The notes: generated by a model not told the origin, from the sequence alone. A stretch of DNA of 15,324 nt from Conidiobolus incongruus B7586 (GCA_000697335.1 JNEM01000095.1:1-15324), one strand, 5' to 3'; shown: positions 1 to 13,082, counted from the stretch's first letter. Numbers and translations: made by a program.

Positions 1-320
1 TAAAATTTTAAATAATTAAAATCAAAAAATAAACTAATTTTTATGAAATTATTTTTAATTTTACTATTAAAGTTCATAATAAAATAATACATACAAAATC
101 ACAATATTCCTATATACTATTCAAATTTAATTTTAAAATTATTAAGTTATTGAATTATTAAACCAATGACTATTAAATTATTAAATTATTTATCTTTATT
201 ATTATTATAATATTTTTTCAAACTTTTATTACAAAAATAATTCAGGTAGTAATTTATAATTAGAGAACCTAGTTTTTTGTTATTTTTATTTTATTTTTAT
301 TCTTAATTTTAAATTATTAT

Positions 321-344
321 AAATTTAAATTTAAATTTAAATTT
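321..344. repeat. (AAATTT)4 tandem hexamer
   Basis: Four uninterrupted copies of the self-complementary hexamer AAATTT lie here. This is a simple low-complexity repeat in AT-rich DNA. No function is implied. Confidence 0.9.
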
Positions 345-1829
345 GATATTTTATTTAATATAATATATTATATTTATAATAATAGGTATTTAATTAAAGT
401 TTTAAAACTTAGTATATTTTTTTTATAAATATATTATATCAAGCTATTGAGTTAATTTGATAATACCATTATTAAGATAAAAATAATTATATATTATATA
501 TTATGAAAATGACAGTAATTTTTGAAATCTAATTTATTTATATAAAATTAATATTAATAATATTAAAATTATTTTTTTATATACCATTATAATAATAAAT
601 AGTTTGATAATAATTATTTGATTATGGTTATTAAATTATTTATATTAATTTGAACTTGATACCTTTTTTTGATATTTCATATATTTACAAAAATATAGAT
701 ATTGATTTGATTGATTAATTACATACCAAAACTTATAATGATGATTAATTTCATCTACACCATATTTACATTTAGAAAAGGGGTCTAAAAATGGAAATGT
801 GTTATTTATGAAAATAGTCCATTCATATAGAGAATCTCCTTATATTTGAATATTCAGTAGAATGAGTTTTAGTAGTTAATATTGAATTATAAGATATATT
901 AGGGCTATCAATTTCAAATATATAATCCTCTTTATCATATGCTTCAGATAAAATATTTTAATGATAATATGAGTTTTGTGTGTTTTAAAATGGTGAACTC
1001 ATGACGGTAAATTTGAGATTTTGAAAATACTTAAATATTTTTTTATATAATGCCAATTTTAATTATTATGAATCAAAATACTATATTGAGCTAGCGAGTT
1101 TAATGTAGTGTACTTATTAAATTAAAACTTAATATTTATATTTAAAATTACAATTAAAGAAAAATATTATTTAATAGATAAATTATAGTTATTATTCCAA
1201 ATTACTAATAAAATATCTATTAAATTATTAAAAATTGATATTTAGTATAAAATAACTTCGGATAAAATAATAAATGTATAATGTATTTAATATAAATATA
1301 TATTAATAAAATATAAGAAATAATACGAATATCAACCAAAAATGAATATAATGATTGATTTATACATGATTTAAATTTTTTCAATTCAGAAAAAATACTC
1401 TTTATTAAAGTTTTAAAATTTATTTATCATTTGATATTATTAAAATGTAATAAAATGATATATAATAATATTAAAGGCACTTACTAATTTATATTGTCTA
1501 GTAATATTTTGTATAAATACTTATATTAGCAACAACTTTTATTATCATTTATAATATTTTCCAATATATTTTGTCAACTATTTGAATATATTTACTAATC
1601 ATTTACATAATCAAATAATTGGTTCATGATCACCTTTATATAAGTAACTGCAATATTTATTTAAAAATCAATTTTAGAATAGATATCACAAACTTATATA
1701 TCTTTTATCGAAAAAATTGTATAAGCTAATAAACTCGCAATTAACATGATTGTTGGCATTAGATATATTTAATTTAATTCTGTTTCAGGTATATTGCTAC
1801 CAATATTATCTATTTTATCAATATATAAC

Positions 1830-1860
1830 ATATGTGTTATTGTGAGAATTGAACACATAT
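1830..1860. repeat. 9-bp hairpin-forming inverted repeat
   Basis: ATATGTGTT at 1830-1838 is perfectly complementary to AACACATAT at 1852-1860, with a 13-base spacer. It contains more G and C than most local palindromes. No gene lies near it, so it is only a structural observation. Confidence 0.6.
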
Positions 1861-3547
1861 AAATTATTTTTAATCATATTAATTTTCTCTATATAATTAT
1901 GAAATAACATTTTTATTTCTCTAAAAAATATATTATCATATATTGAACATTTATTAAGATTGGCTTAACTTATTTGATTTTATTACAATCCAAAATCTGT
2001 GTTATCATCTATATAGTATATTTAGGCAATAATAAATATTTTTAAAAATTATAATGAAAACGTTAATAACAAGGAATTATTTTGTTAATGATCACATTTT
2101 TTACGAGGATTGATGAATTATAAAATGATTAAATTACTTAAACATTTGGATTACTTTTATCGAGTTTCACTTTAGAGCAATTTTTTTAAAATAATTCTAC
2201 ATTTTATTAATTTTTAAAACTTCATTGACTTATTGATATTTTCAATTGTCAATATAATGTCAATATAACCAGTCCTGAATAAAATTAATCAAATGATCAA
2301 ACAGGAAAATTATAAAAATTGGTAAAAAAATAACCTTGATTGAATTATATAACCATAATTTAATAACTTTAATCTACTGTTTTCTATAGCTCCGTTTGTA
2401 ACTGCCTAACTTGAAAGTCTGAAGCATTCTTATTCTAGAAATATTGAATATCAATTACAATTTTTCCACATGATCTGTCTGTTCAATTAATCTCACTACC
2501 ATGAGAGGTTTTATTGTATAAACTATTTTAATACTAAACTTTATTTATTTACATTTCATTTGATTGGATAGCTTAATCAGATAAGAATTGGATTTTCTTG
2601 AATATAGTGAATGATTAATTAATATATATGTTTGGTACAAAAATATGTACTATGAAATTTTAACCCGTTAAAGTTGGTTCTTATTATATCATACTTGTTC
2701 AACCCTAAAAACTATTTAAACTTTACAAATTTTAATATTAATTTAACCCCATCCATTTCAATATATATATTTTGATAATTAAGTTTTAAAAAACTGGAAT
2801 TTTTTGGGCTTTACTAAATATAATTAAACTATATACTATGGAATATTTTATTACATTGTTAAATCTTTTTATCGATTGAATAATTAATTCTTTTAACTAT
2901 TTTCTTCTTCCAATATCATATTTTTCCAATTTACAATATTCAAAATAATAAATACTGTTGAATATATTTGATTTTTCAATTAAATGATTTTACCAATCAT
3001 AAATAATAGATTTAGAGCTAATAGATATGACTTAATACTAAAATATCAAATCGTATAAGTTTATATCGAATTATTCAAAGTATTTATACTTTAAAAAATA
3101 TGATAAACTATTGATTTTAAGACAAAATAATTACATAATCTTGTTTAAAATTTCACTATATTTCCCTGAAAAAATTATGTTTTTTAATTGAAATTGCAGT
3201 TTTATCTTTTAAAACTAATTAGAGCTAATACTTTATTAATATGATAAGTTAAAAACAACATAAAGTTCCATCTCTAACAATAAGCGATAAATTTAAATAA
3301 TAAATTTATAAATTAAAGCATTAATGGTATATTGATATATATTTATAATTATTATATTTTATTAAAAATCTATTATTATAAAATTAATAAAACTACATTA
3401 TTAATATATTATTAATTATCGATTATATTTAATAAATAGAAATAAAAAAGTAATAAATTATTTTGAATGTAAGTAATTATTAATATTGATTTAATAATAA
3501 TATATAAAAAAAGGTCCTATTACAATTAATAATATTATGTATTTTTA

Positions 3548-5168
<1,621 letters not shown>

Positions 5169-5522
5169 GTTATTGACTATTAATAATTATATTCAAAATT
5201 ATGAAATTGCAATATTAATTTAATGAATAAATTCCAAATTTATTTAATTACTTAAATCAAACTATAAATTAAAAAATATGGGAAATACATACTAAAATGT
5301 TAATCTACATAATTAAATTAAGCATTAGTATCTAAAAATAAACGAGTGTTTTTAGTAAAATTCGTTTTTAACATCACACTTGACACTGATGATATCTTAT
5401 TCTATTAATAGTATTATGGATAATGTTTTTTACATTATTACATATTAATCATTTTCTTCATAATAATTGTAATACACGATATGATCAATTTATATCAAAA
5501 TTTAATTCTATAAAAATTGCCT

Positions 5523-5544
5523 TATTAAAGTATAAACTTTAATA
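5523..5544. repeat. Perfect 9-bp hairpin, 4-nt loop
   Basis: TATTAAAGT (5523-5531) pairs perfectly with ACTTTAATA (5536-5544) around the loop ATAA. It lies about 355 bp upstream of the kinase start codon. The arms are AT-rich, so chance is a fair explanation. Confidence 0.55.
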
Positions 5545-6400
5545 TATTTTAAATTTTACATCAATATCATCTTATATTGCTTTATTTAAACTAATAGCTA
5601 ATCATTATTGATAATAAATATTTATTTTTCATTATAAAAAATTTAAATTATAACTATAATATTAATTATAATATGCAATTTGTTAAACAAGTGATTTCAA
5701 TAACAATTTCCTATTATTATATTGAGCTAATTTTAACTAAGGCAAGGAATATATATAATGGGTTGATAACTGATGTTTTGATATTAATATATATCCATAT
5801 GTTAGCAACGGCTATTGATACTAGATTTTCTATATTAAAATATGAATCAAGATAATATTTCGATTAATCACAAAGTAATATGAATTTCAACAAAATATTA
5901 AATATAATTACAGTATTATTATTGAAATTTTTCATAATCAGCTAATAATTTTATTCTAAAGTGTATTCAGAATCTTACTACTGACTGATATCAGAAATAT
6001 ATTTGATAGAAACTTTAAGATAAATTACAATGATAAGTCTGATCCAAATAAAACTGATGCTTAAATTTATATTTACACATATATATTAGAAATTAATAAT
6101 TAAAAATCACACTTAAAATTTTTAATTAATTTTATAATTTATAAATTTAATTTTTTAGTACTGATTTTGTTTATTTATTTGTAATATTCAATATTGTTAG
6201 AATTTATAGATTTATTAAAAATAATTAATCCTTGTTAAATTCTAAATATAAATTAATAATAATTCTAAGGATCACACCAAAAATGCATGGATGAGATTAT
6301 ATTAAAGGATTTAGTAGCAATTGAGAAATTGATAATTGAATGTGGTAGTTATCTTTGATTGATATTTTATATTACAAAATGAAAATGATAATTGACTTAA

Positions 6401-6432
6401 ATTATAATTTTGATATCGATATTATAATTTTG
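6401..6432. repeat. Direct repeat of 12-mer, 20-bp period
   Basis: ATTATAATTTTG occurs at 6401-6412 and again at 6421-6432, separated by ATATCGAT. It is a short local duplication in AT-rich spacer DNA with no visible link to a gene. Confidence 0.6.
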
Positions 6433-7215
6433 TTTTCATATATAATAATCATTATCAGATATACTATTTAATGAAAAATATATAAAAATTTAAATATAAT
6501 ATAAAATGAACTTTACATATTTTTATTAACGAATATACCATGATACTTAAAAATTTATGTGACTTTGAAAAAATAATCAACAAATTGTTTTCGTGATCTG
6601 ATCATTGGATTGTAATTATTGTTGTTTTTGAGTTATCATTATGAATTGGTTCGAATTTCCTTTAATAATATATTTCTATAATTTAGCTTAGAACACTAGA
6701 TGCAATATATTAATATGCATTTCTATTTATAAATGCTTTTTATATGTTTGATTCAGTATTAATAATCTTAAAATTAAACATAGTCAAAAAGTTGACAAAT
6801 TTAAAAAATTCATTTATTTATTTGAAAACAGCTTTATTATCTTTAAATCATTACTCATCATAAATGTAGTACTTAATCCTATATTTTCCTTTTATACATT
6901 AATGTATTAAATAATAATTTAATTTGATATTGTGGTTTTATAATAAATATTTATTTCAATCAAACTAAAATTAAAATTCAAATTTCATTCAATTAAATTC
7001 ATTAGAGTTATTAACAAATTAGAATGCTATTTGGTGAACATTAAATATAATAAATTATACTAGTAATTAACCTCAATAGATTAAAATTATAGCTAATTGA
7101 TTGCAATGTTACGCTAATGTGAAGTACTTTGAATATAAATATAATCAATGATTATTCAAAAAGATTGAGTAAAAAATGAATTTAGACACTACTAGCTTTT
7201 TTAAATTAGATATTA

Positions 7216-7221
7216 TTTATT
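7216..7221 (-). terminator. Candidate poly(A) signal of GPI11
   Basis: The minus strand reads AATAAA here, about 35 bases past the GPI11 stop codon, which is a plausible place for a cleavage and polyadenylation signal. AATAAA is frequent in such AT-rich DNA, so position is the main support. Confidence 0.4.
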
Positions 7222-7255
7222 AAAATATTTTCGTTATTAAATTTGTTCTTAATGA

Positions 7256-8158
7256 TTAATCTTCTTTAATAGGGGCGGTTTTCAAAGTTTTAGATTGTAA
7301 TAAAGAGAATGAACCACCAGCGATACTACCCAATCCAACACCAAAGATGACTGGAATAGGCCATTGCTAAATGAAAATAAATATGATTATATAAAAGTGA
7401 AGAGTTGATTAAATTACCTGCCAATTCCTTTCCCAATCCAATGGTAAAACAAAAGAACTTAAAACACCTCCCAAAAATTGAAGACTTAAATTTTGAAGGA
7501 AATATGGTTCTAAACTATATGAAATTTATTAAATTACATATATTTGAAAATATTTGAGCTTATATTTACCTTTTAGTAATATTGATAAGAGGTCCATTAT
7601 CCAATATAAAATTTAGATAGGGAATTAAAGGCAATGCTGAGAAAATGGTTAAAAATATGCTTCCTAATAAAAGAGGTTGAATTTCAGAACTAATCAAAAA
7701 TCATAAGTAAATTTTTAAGAAATAAGTTTAATAAATTTAATACCCCAAAACATGAAAACCAAAAAGAATGAAGAGAGTAAAGAAACTAAAAGTGAAGAAT
7801 GATATACCTAACAAATAATGAAGTAATACCTAATAGAAATAGTCAGTCATTGAATAAAATATATTTAATATTATATCATTACTTTGAAATTCAAAGAGGT
7901 TTTAGGATTGTCACTTGAATTTACTTGTTTAATTACTTCATAAACATGAAATACAGAGTAAAACAAATAAATATATTTCATATAAGATTTATAGTCATTA
8001 AAAAAGTTATTAAAACCAATTGCCCAAATTAAAATGAATAATGAGCAGCCTCGAATAATCGAGTGAATATTAAAACTATTTAAATTGCTGTTAGATTGAA
8101 TTCGAGAGCTTGAGTATAAAAAATTGTCGTTGGGTGATTGATAAGCTGTAGTATCCAT
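7256..8158 (-). CDS. GPI11 / PIG-F family protein, 5 exons
   Basis: This is a multi-pass ER membrane protein of the PIG-F/Gpi11 family. The family partners the ethanolamine-phosphate transferases (PIG-O/Gpi13 and PIG-G/Gpi7) that finish GPI anchors. The exons on the minus strand are 8158-7883, 7829-7744, 7689-7570, 7514-7418 and 7366-7256. Introns are 51-55 nt, all GT..TAG, and the frame joins to 229 aa ending in TAA, close to the roughly 220 aa of human and yeast members. The best evidence is the family signature near the C-terminus, PLDWERNWQQWPIP (185-198), followed by a Gly-rich membrane segment (GVGLGSIAGG). Hydrophobic segments lie near 37-52, 60-76, 93-120, 126-150, 172-185 and 195-215. 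A polar, Ser/Asn-rich N-terminal tail of about 35 residues precedes them. An in-frame TAA sits four codons above the chosen ATG. The first exon is less conserved, so family assignment rests on the C-terminal half. Confidence 0.87.
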
Positions 8159-8220
8159 TTTAATTACTTATAGTTGTTAAATATTGAATGATTAAAAAGA
8201 TAGGACTAATTATTTGTTAG

Positions 8221-8230
8221 CTTTTATATA
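8221..8230 (-). promoter_or_regulatory. Candidate TATA box of GPI11
   Basis: TATATAAAAG on the minus strand lies about 63 bases above the GPI11 start codon and inside the 207-bp gap after the AOX stop codon. This fits a TATA element that would start transcription roughly 30 bases downstream. AT-rich DNA makes such matches common. Confidence 0.4.
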
Positions 8231-8306
8231 AATCATAAAATAAACATAATTATGGGAAATTTACCTAAATATGGATAATAACACAGTTTGATGAATAATG
8301 TTAAAA

Positions 8307-8312
8307 TTTATT
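8307..8312 (-). terminator. Candidate poly(A) signal of AOX
   Basis: The minus strand reads AATAAA about 54 bases after the AOX stop codon. If used, the AOX transcript would end within about 130 bp of the GPI11 start codon, leaving that gene a very short promoter. Confidence 0.4.
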
Positions 8313-8337
8313 ATTTAAAATTACAAGATACTGATTT

Positions 8338-8353
8338 TATATATATATATATA
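8338..8353. repeat. (TA)8 microsatellite in AOX 3' UTR
   Basis: Eight uninterrupted TA units lie 12-28 bases beyond the AOX stop codon, probably in its 3' untranslated region. TA-rich elements of this kind can act as polyadenylation efficiency elements in yeast. Here that is only a possibility. Confidence 0.8.
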
Positions 8354-8365
8354 CGTAATTGTTAG

Positions 8366-9424
8366 TTATTGCTGATTTTTAGGATGTGACCAACGTTCTG
8401 GAGCAACTGGCTGGGCATCTTTGATCTTAGGGTTTTCCTTTAATTCACGTTCAACAGGAGCTCTCAAGTCAGTTTGCTTGACAATTAATCTGTCTGCAAA
8501 GTGGTGATTGGTGTCTCTGTGAAGTGCTTCGTCAGCCCTGATGGCTAAAACAACATCTCTAATAGTAGCATTATCTTCTAGGTGCCAGTAATCGATGGCA
8601 ATTTGAGGAGCAGGACCATTTTCAATGTTGCCTTTGTCAATCTCATTAATAAAGGATGTATAACTAATAACAGCTTCTTCTTCAAGATATCCTACAATTC
8701 TATGCGCAGTGACAGGATGGATAAGGTATAGCAAGAAGAAAGCATTATAAAAGACACCTTGTACAAGAGTAATTAAACCTCTTTCCCAAAGCTTGGGTTG
8801 ACTCACTCGCATCCATGTCATTAAGTGCATTCTTTCGTTTTCAGCTTCATGAAGTAAATGATGAATCCATCCACCATCGTGTTTCATCAATCTTAAACTT
8901 TGAAGATGGCGAATAGTGGCGCCTACCATTCCAGGGACTGCGGCAACAGTTTCAAGCATAACAGCTCTATGGACGTACTTCTTTTTAAAGAACCAGTCGG
9001 TAGGCTTTCTCAATAACTTAACAACATTTAAGGCAAATTTATCTGATAAGGTTACAGGAACTCTATGGGATTTTAGATTGATATCCAAATTTTCCAATTC
9101 TTCAGAACTCAAGCCTCTGTAGAAAACGTTTCGAATGGGTTCGGGATGAACGGGCACTTGTAGTTCACCTGGCATAGACTTGAAAAGTTCTTCTAAAGTC
9201 AAGGTGTCCTTTGGTTGATTACTTGGCTTTTGATGGAGTGGAGGTTGGTTATTGGATGACAAAGTAGCAAAGCCATCTTGTTTAATTGAAGAATAAAGGC
9301 GATTGTAAGCTGAGTGGTTAAGAGAGGAGTTGCAAAATAAGGTAGAGCTGATTGGATGAAGTTTGCTAGCGACTCGGTTAAGTCTTATAGCATTGAATTT
9401 GATACTTTTGTTCATTAACGACAT
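8366..9424 (-). CDS. Mitochondrial alternative oxidase, intronless
   Basis: This is an ubiquinol:oxygen oxidoreductase that passes electrons from ubiquinol straight to oxygen, bypassing complexes III and IV. It should sit on the matrix face of the inner mitochondrial membrane. The 352-aa frame is uninterrupted. Residues 1-49 contain no Asp or Glu and several Lys and Arg, as in a mitochondrial presequence. All di-iron ligands of the family are present: E158 in [11 protein letters not shown]197 and H200 in ENERMH, E248 in LEEEAV, E299 and H302 in RADEALHRD. The catalytic-type tyrosine is Y255. Hydrophobic surfaces for membrane binding lie near 155-175 and 218-240. Start: first Met of the frame, 40 bases below a TATA box; M4 is an alternative. 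Unlike both neighbours it has no intron, and its coding DNA is visibly GC-richer (about 45% in lines I counted), which may reflect strong expression, retroposition or transfer. Confidence 0.97.
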   Translation of the reverse strand: MSLMNKSIKFNAIRLNRVASKLHPISSTLFCNSSLNHSAYNRLYSSIKQDGFATLSSNNQPPLHQKPSNQPKDTLTLEELFKSMPGELQVPVHPEPIRNVFYRGLSSEELENLDINLKSHRVPVTLSDKFALNVVKLLRKPTDWFFKKKYVHRAVMLETVAAVPGMVGATIRHLQSLRLMKHDGGWIHHLLHEAENERMHLMTWMRVSQPKLWERGLITLVQGVFYNAFFLLYLIHPVTAHRIVGYLEEEAVISYTSFINEIDKGNIENGPAPQIAIDYWHLEDNATIRDVVLAIRADEALHRDTNHHFADRLIVKQTDLRAPVERELKENPKIKDAQPVAPERWSHPKNQQ

Positions 9425-9463
9425 ATTGAATAATTGATGAAGATGACGTTGCTGGATTGAAAA

Positions 9464-9472
9464 CCTTTTATA
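9464..9472 (-). promoter_or_regulatory. TATA box of AOX
   Basis: The minus strand reads TATAAAAGG, ending 40 bases above the AOX ATG. The G/C at the 3' side makes it less likely to be background. Transcription starting about 30 bases downstream would leave a 5' leader of only some 10-20 bases, so the real start may be variable. A TGACGT half-site of the CRE/ATF type lies between it and the ATG on the plus strand (9444-9449). Confidence 0.6.
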
Positions 9473-9641
9473 TTCATCAAATCAAATAATCGGAATAACC
9501 AGGAATTGGTGATTGATGATCTAATCTATCAAATCCTAATTTTCCCTTCCTAAAAATTTCGGTTTTCATGGGGAATTTATTTCCAAATTTGAACTATTCA
9601 CTTGATTTTTAGATTTTTGAGGAATTTAAAGGAACAAAGAA

Positions 9642-9649
9642 CTGATTGG
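9642..9649 (-). promoter_or_regulatory. Candidate CCAAT box of AOX
   Basis: CCAATCAG on the minus strand lies about 220 bases above the AOX start codon. It matches the binding core of the HAP/CBF complex, which is known to control respiratory genes in fungi. The stretch 9480-9660 is also less AT-biased than the DNA beyond it, as expected of a promoter. Support is one motif and its position. Confidence 0.35.
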
Positions 9650-10315
9650 ATAAATATAAAAATACTGATTCCTATTAATTAATCATTTTAGACTGAACCC
9701 TATTATTGTATCTATAAATTATCCAACATGAAAAGATGAAATCATCATCATGGATTGATAAATCTAATAAAATTAATATTGCCCAATAAAGAATTTTCCA
9801 AATTTCTTTTTTAGATATATTTATTTTGAATTTTATTCTAATGAACAATCAATATCAACAGCTACAATAGACATTATAAAGATTTTTATTTCTCAACCAA
9901 ATCCGAATATAACAATATTATTGCAATTTTTTTCTATAAATCAATGGAAATTAGAAATACAGTTAACGATTCTAATATAAAACTTCCACTATTTGAATAA
10001 CACAAATCATTTGATAGGTATAAATTCGAAAAATAATTTATCATACTTTAATAATAGATATATTTTAAATCCTAATTATATAGATTTATTGACTCAAAAA
10101 CTTATTTAAAAGATATAATTATATTAATATATTTTACTTATATTTTCAATTTATTCTTTCAATAATGCACTTGATATTATAAAGATGTTAGTTTATCATG
10201 AATATATTCTTTCATATATTAAAAGGAAATTGATAAATTTTAACTATCCTCATATAATAAAATAACAAATAGTCAATATTAAAATACAGTGCTATCTTCA
10301 TTGATCAACACTTGA

Positions 10316-10390
10316 ATTTTCAAATTGATTAATTAAACATTATATTTCATATATAATTCCATTTGTTTAATTAAACAATTTATTGAAAAT
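10316..10390. repeat. Long imperfect inverted repeat (24-bp arms)
   Basis: The left arm (10316-10339) and the right arm (10364-10390) are complementary over 23 of 24 positions with one 3-base bulge, around a 24-base AT-rich loop. The inner part includes TTAATTAAAC, which is nearly self-complementary, but the outer TTTTCAA and ATTG blocks pair as well, so the match is not due only to one palindromic core. It could be a tiny hairpin element, a structured RNA or a recombination scar. No terminal target duplication is clear. Confidence 0.7.
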
Positions 10391-10909
10391 GCAATTTCTT
10401 TAGTACGAATATTATAACTAAATATATTGGCACTTTCAAAGCTTATGTTCTTTATAAATTAATTATTAATATATTAATTTAAAGCTATATAAAATTCTAG
10501 TTTATCTAAAATAATCTTAATAAAAATTTAAATTGTAAGCCAAAATTCCGATGAATAGAGGGATTACAGTAAATAATATAAAATAAACTGAAAGTAAACG
10601 TGAAATTTAAAAGGGTAATGCTAATTATACTATAAATTAACCTATTAACGAATACAACTCAACTTTCAATTTCACCAAAAATGACTGGGCAAAACTTAAA
10701 ATAGTTGGTTAGATCTATTCAAAAAGATTCTAAAATAATCACTTTTATTATATACCAATAGTAAATTCATTAAGTTATACAACTAGTTAATTAGTATTAA
10801 AGCCAAATTGATAACCCATTTTTTCATGATTGAAATAAAACTAAAATATTTTGATATACAATTGAAAAAATATAACTAAATATTGATTTATACATATGAG
10901 ATTAATATA

Positions 10910-10932
10910 TAATACAATTAAATATTGTATTA
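10910..10932. repeat. Perfect 9-bp hairpin, 5-nt loop
   Basis: TAATACAAT (10910-10918) pairs perfectly with ATTGTATTA (10924-10932) around TAAAT. It is short and AT-rich, in a gene-free region, with no further meaning evident. Confidence 0.6.
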
Positions 10933-11432
10933 GGAGATATATAAGGAAAATATTGACTCAATATACATTAATATTAGGAATATATAATACAAAAAACGAT
11001 ATTAGTAATATATTATACATAGTTATTTAACCCATCACTATAAGTAATATAATAATAACCTAAAAATTAATTTTTGGTAATTGTAATTATTATCTATAAT
11101 TTTTATTCAATTTTAATATACATCAATTTATAAAATTTTATTAGTTTATGTAATTGATTGGGCCATCATTGATAAATAGATATACAATTTGATATTAATG
11201 TCAAATAAAACAAACCATATTATCATTTAAATAATTATATGTATTATGTATAAGATTTTACAGAACAGATCAATATAATTAACTATATATTACCAAACTT
11301 TCCGGACACATTTTTGTTACCAACTTTATTTTTCAAATTCATTTCACATTGTAATTATTATTCTTTTTTAAATTGGAAATTGGTCATAATTCTGTATATT
11401 TAATAACACTTTTTAAATATGATTGGGCAATT

Positions 11433-11452
11433 TAATAATAATAATAATAATA
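11433..11452. repeat. (TAA)n microsatellite
   Basis: Six full TAA units and a partial seventh form a simple trinucleotide repeat in gene-free DNA. Confidence 0.85.
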
Positions 11453-12339
11453 CTATTATAATCTTACTTTTATATAGATTTACAAAATCAAAATTACAAG
11501 CTATTTAATAAAGTACAGATTTTGAATTAAAATAAAATATTTAAAATTATTATATACTAAATCTTTATTTATATAGCATTTGTTTATAGCGTTGGTTTGA
11601 TTGTTTGGTTAAAGATATATATTTATTTTAGCATAATCATTAAAACTTTTAAACTTTTAGATCCAATAACTTCGTTTTGAGTAATAAATAGTTTATATGT
11701 TCATGAAACAATCATCAAATTGAATACCATTAAAATATTAATAAATTTGCAACTAGTCAATTTGAGTAGTTTGAATAGTATCAAAAATAAGCTCAAATTT
11801 GAATAATACCTAAATTAATACATATTTAATAATCTGTAACTGTATTAGTTATAAATATATAATATTTATCCATTTTAACGAAAAAACTAGTTTAATTATC
11901 CATCATATATATTATTTATAACTTAATTGGATTGTTTTCTAATATTTTAATTTTAATATTATTATTTCTATTATCTTCTAATTATTTTTTAATATTTGAC
12001 TATTTTCAATGACCTCGTCCCTATTACTTGGATTAATAGCAGACAGTGTATTTTATCAAAACATTTATCTTTGTTAAAAAGTACCCATTCTCCCCAGAGT
12101 TGCTGATATCATATCTCAAGAAATTCATATTTTGTAATTAGAATATTTCTATTTAATTATCAATTGAATATAATTTATCTTCGGACTCAATGTAAATGAT
12201 TCAGTTTTGAATACAAAATAGAATCCAAGATTTTGATATTTCTAATTCCAGTGAGCTTTGATTCTTTAAATTTATTATAAAAATATGGAATATCAATATT
12301 CAATAATATGATTAACAATTTTTTTACAAAATGTGAATT

Positions 12340-12354
12340 AAATCAAATCAAATC
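12340..12354. repeat. (AAATC)3 tandem repeat
   Basis: Three exact copies of the pentamer AAATC lie in tandem. It is a minor simple repeat inside the less AT-biased patch at 12000-12950. Confidence 0.75.
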
Positions 12355-13082
12355 TTATCAAAGGTGGATCAATGAAATTTAAATCAGAATTATGTAAAGA
12401 GTTTTTATTATTAATATGGTATTATTTTCCAATATATTGATATACCTGCAAAACAAGTTTTTTTAATCGGATATTTGTATTAATAATATATAGTATAATA
12501 TAGCCGATAATCCACCAGGCAAATTAGTTGAATCAATCTTAGGTAAATTTCGGAATAGATTTGTTTATACAATTTAGCATAAAAATTAAATATAGGCAAC
12601 ATGCGAAAATTGTTTGATTCAAATTTCATTAGTGCAAACTAATAAAATTACCAAATTTGATATTCAAATTTAATAATTTCTCTCATAAAATATCCAAATT
12701 TCCTGCTCCAGATTATTGAATATTATCCCGAGATGGGGTACACAAGATGCAGAAAGGATTTTGATTAAAAAACCCGAGCCTAATTTTCCCGAATATTTTT
12801 TTATAAAATATTATGAATGACACTCCTGTCTTTCTGATACTATTTTCTAAGTCACGTTTTTAGGATACATTGAAAATTGTTTCATAAACTTTCCGAATGT
12901 ACTACAAGGAAATGTATATTTCAATAGTTTGTATTATATAATATAAAAATGTTAAAATTAAAATTTAACTGTACTTCAAATCAACCAATTATTGTCAAAT
13001 AAATTTGAATAATTTTAGATTGTTATTAATCGTAGATATAATAAATGAAATAGCTAAAATGTTGAAAAGAGTTTAATATATC

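Larger units (their letters stand above)
1..3547. other. AT-rich gene-free stretch
   Basis: No gene is supported in these 3.5 kb. The DNA is very AT-rich by eye, and stop codons are frequent in all six frames. The longest protein-like runs are short, for example a 44-codon run without a Met at 826-957 on the minus strand and a 29-codon run around 2465-2555 on the minus strand. Neither matches a family I know. The stretch holds short tandem and inverted repeats, listed separately where clear, and a 12-base direct repeat TTAGAGCTAATA at 3012-3023 and 3219-3230. The part next to 3547 must contain the 3' end of the MAP kinase transcript, but I see no AATAAA on the minus strand in the first 100 bases past the stop. 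Confidence 0.6.
5169..7255. other. AT-rich spacer between kinase and GPI11
   Basis: About 2.1 kb without a supported gene. It should hold the kinase promoter at its left end and the GPI11 3' end at its right end. I see only AT-rich DNA, a hairpin at 5523-5544, a duplicated 12-mer at 6401-6432 and a 60-codon plus-strand open frame at 5673-5855, which is within chance for this composition. A short run at 6285-6355 reads like protein for about 23 codons, but it has no splice support and no family match. Confidence 0.6.
9480..13082. other. AT-rich gene-poor stretch upstream of AOX
   Basis: The first 180 bases are probably the AOX promoter. The remaining 3.4 kb holds no gene that I can support. 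It contains one strong imperfect inverted repeat (10316-10390) and several simple repeats. Between about 12000 and 12950 the composition is somewhat less AT-rich, and short open runs occur on both strands, the clearest being 43 codons on the plus strand at 12689-12817 ending in TGA. None joins to others through convincing introns of the 47-60 nt kind used by the real genes here, and none resembles a family I know. Confidence 0.55.

Noticed and set aside
826-957. 44-codon protein-like run on the minus strand
   Set aside because: It has no Met and no convincing splice sites, and its length is within chance. The acidic, Ser/Thr-rich composition alone is not enough.
393-1418. 15-base repeat ATTAAAGTTTTAAAA at 393-407 and 1404-1418
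   Set aside because: It is low-complexity sequence likely to recur by chance. The flanks do not align, so it is not a duplicated element.
5673-5855. 60-codon plus-strand open frame
   Set aside because: Several frames of this length are expected by chance in 15 kb of this composition. It is rich in Ile, Tyr and Leu, has no domain, and has no splice or promoter support.
6648-6660. GGTTCGAATTTCC, resembling a tRNA B box
   Set aside because: No matching A box, acceptor stem or anticodon arm lies at the right distance, so no tRNA can be folded.
8916-9122. Plus-strand frame inside AOX
   Set aside because: It is antisense to the well-supported AOX coding sequence and has no features of its own.
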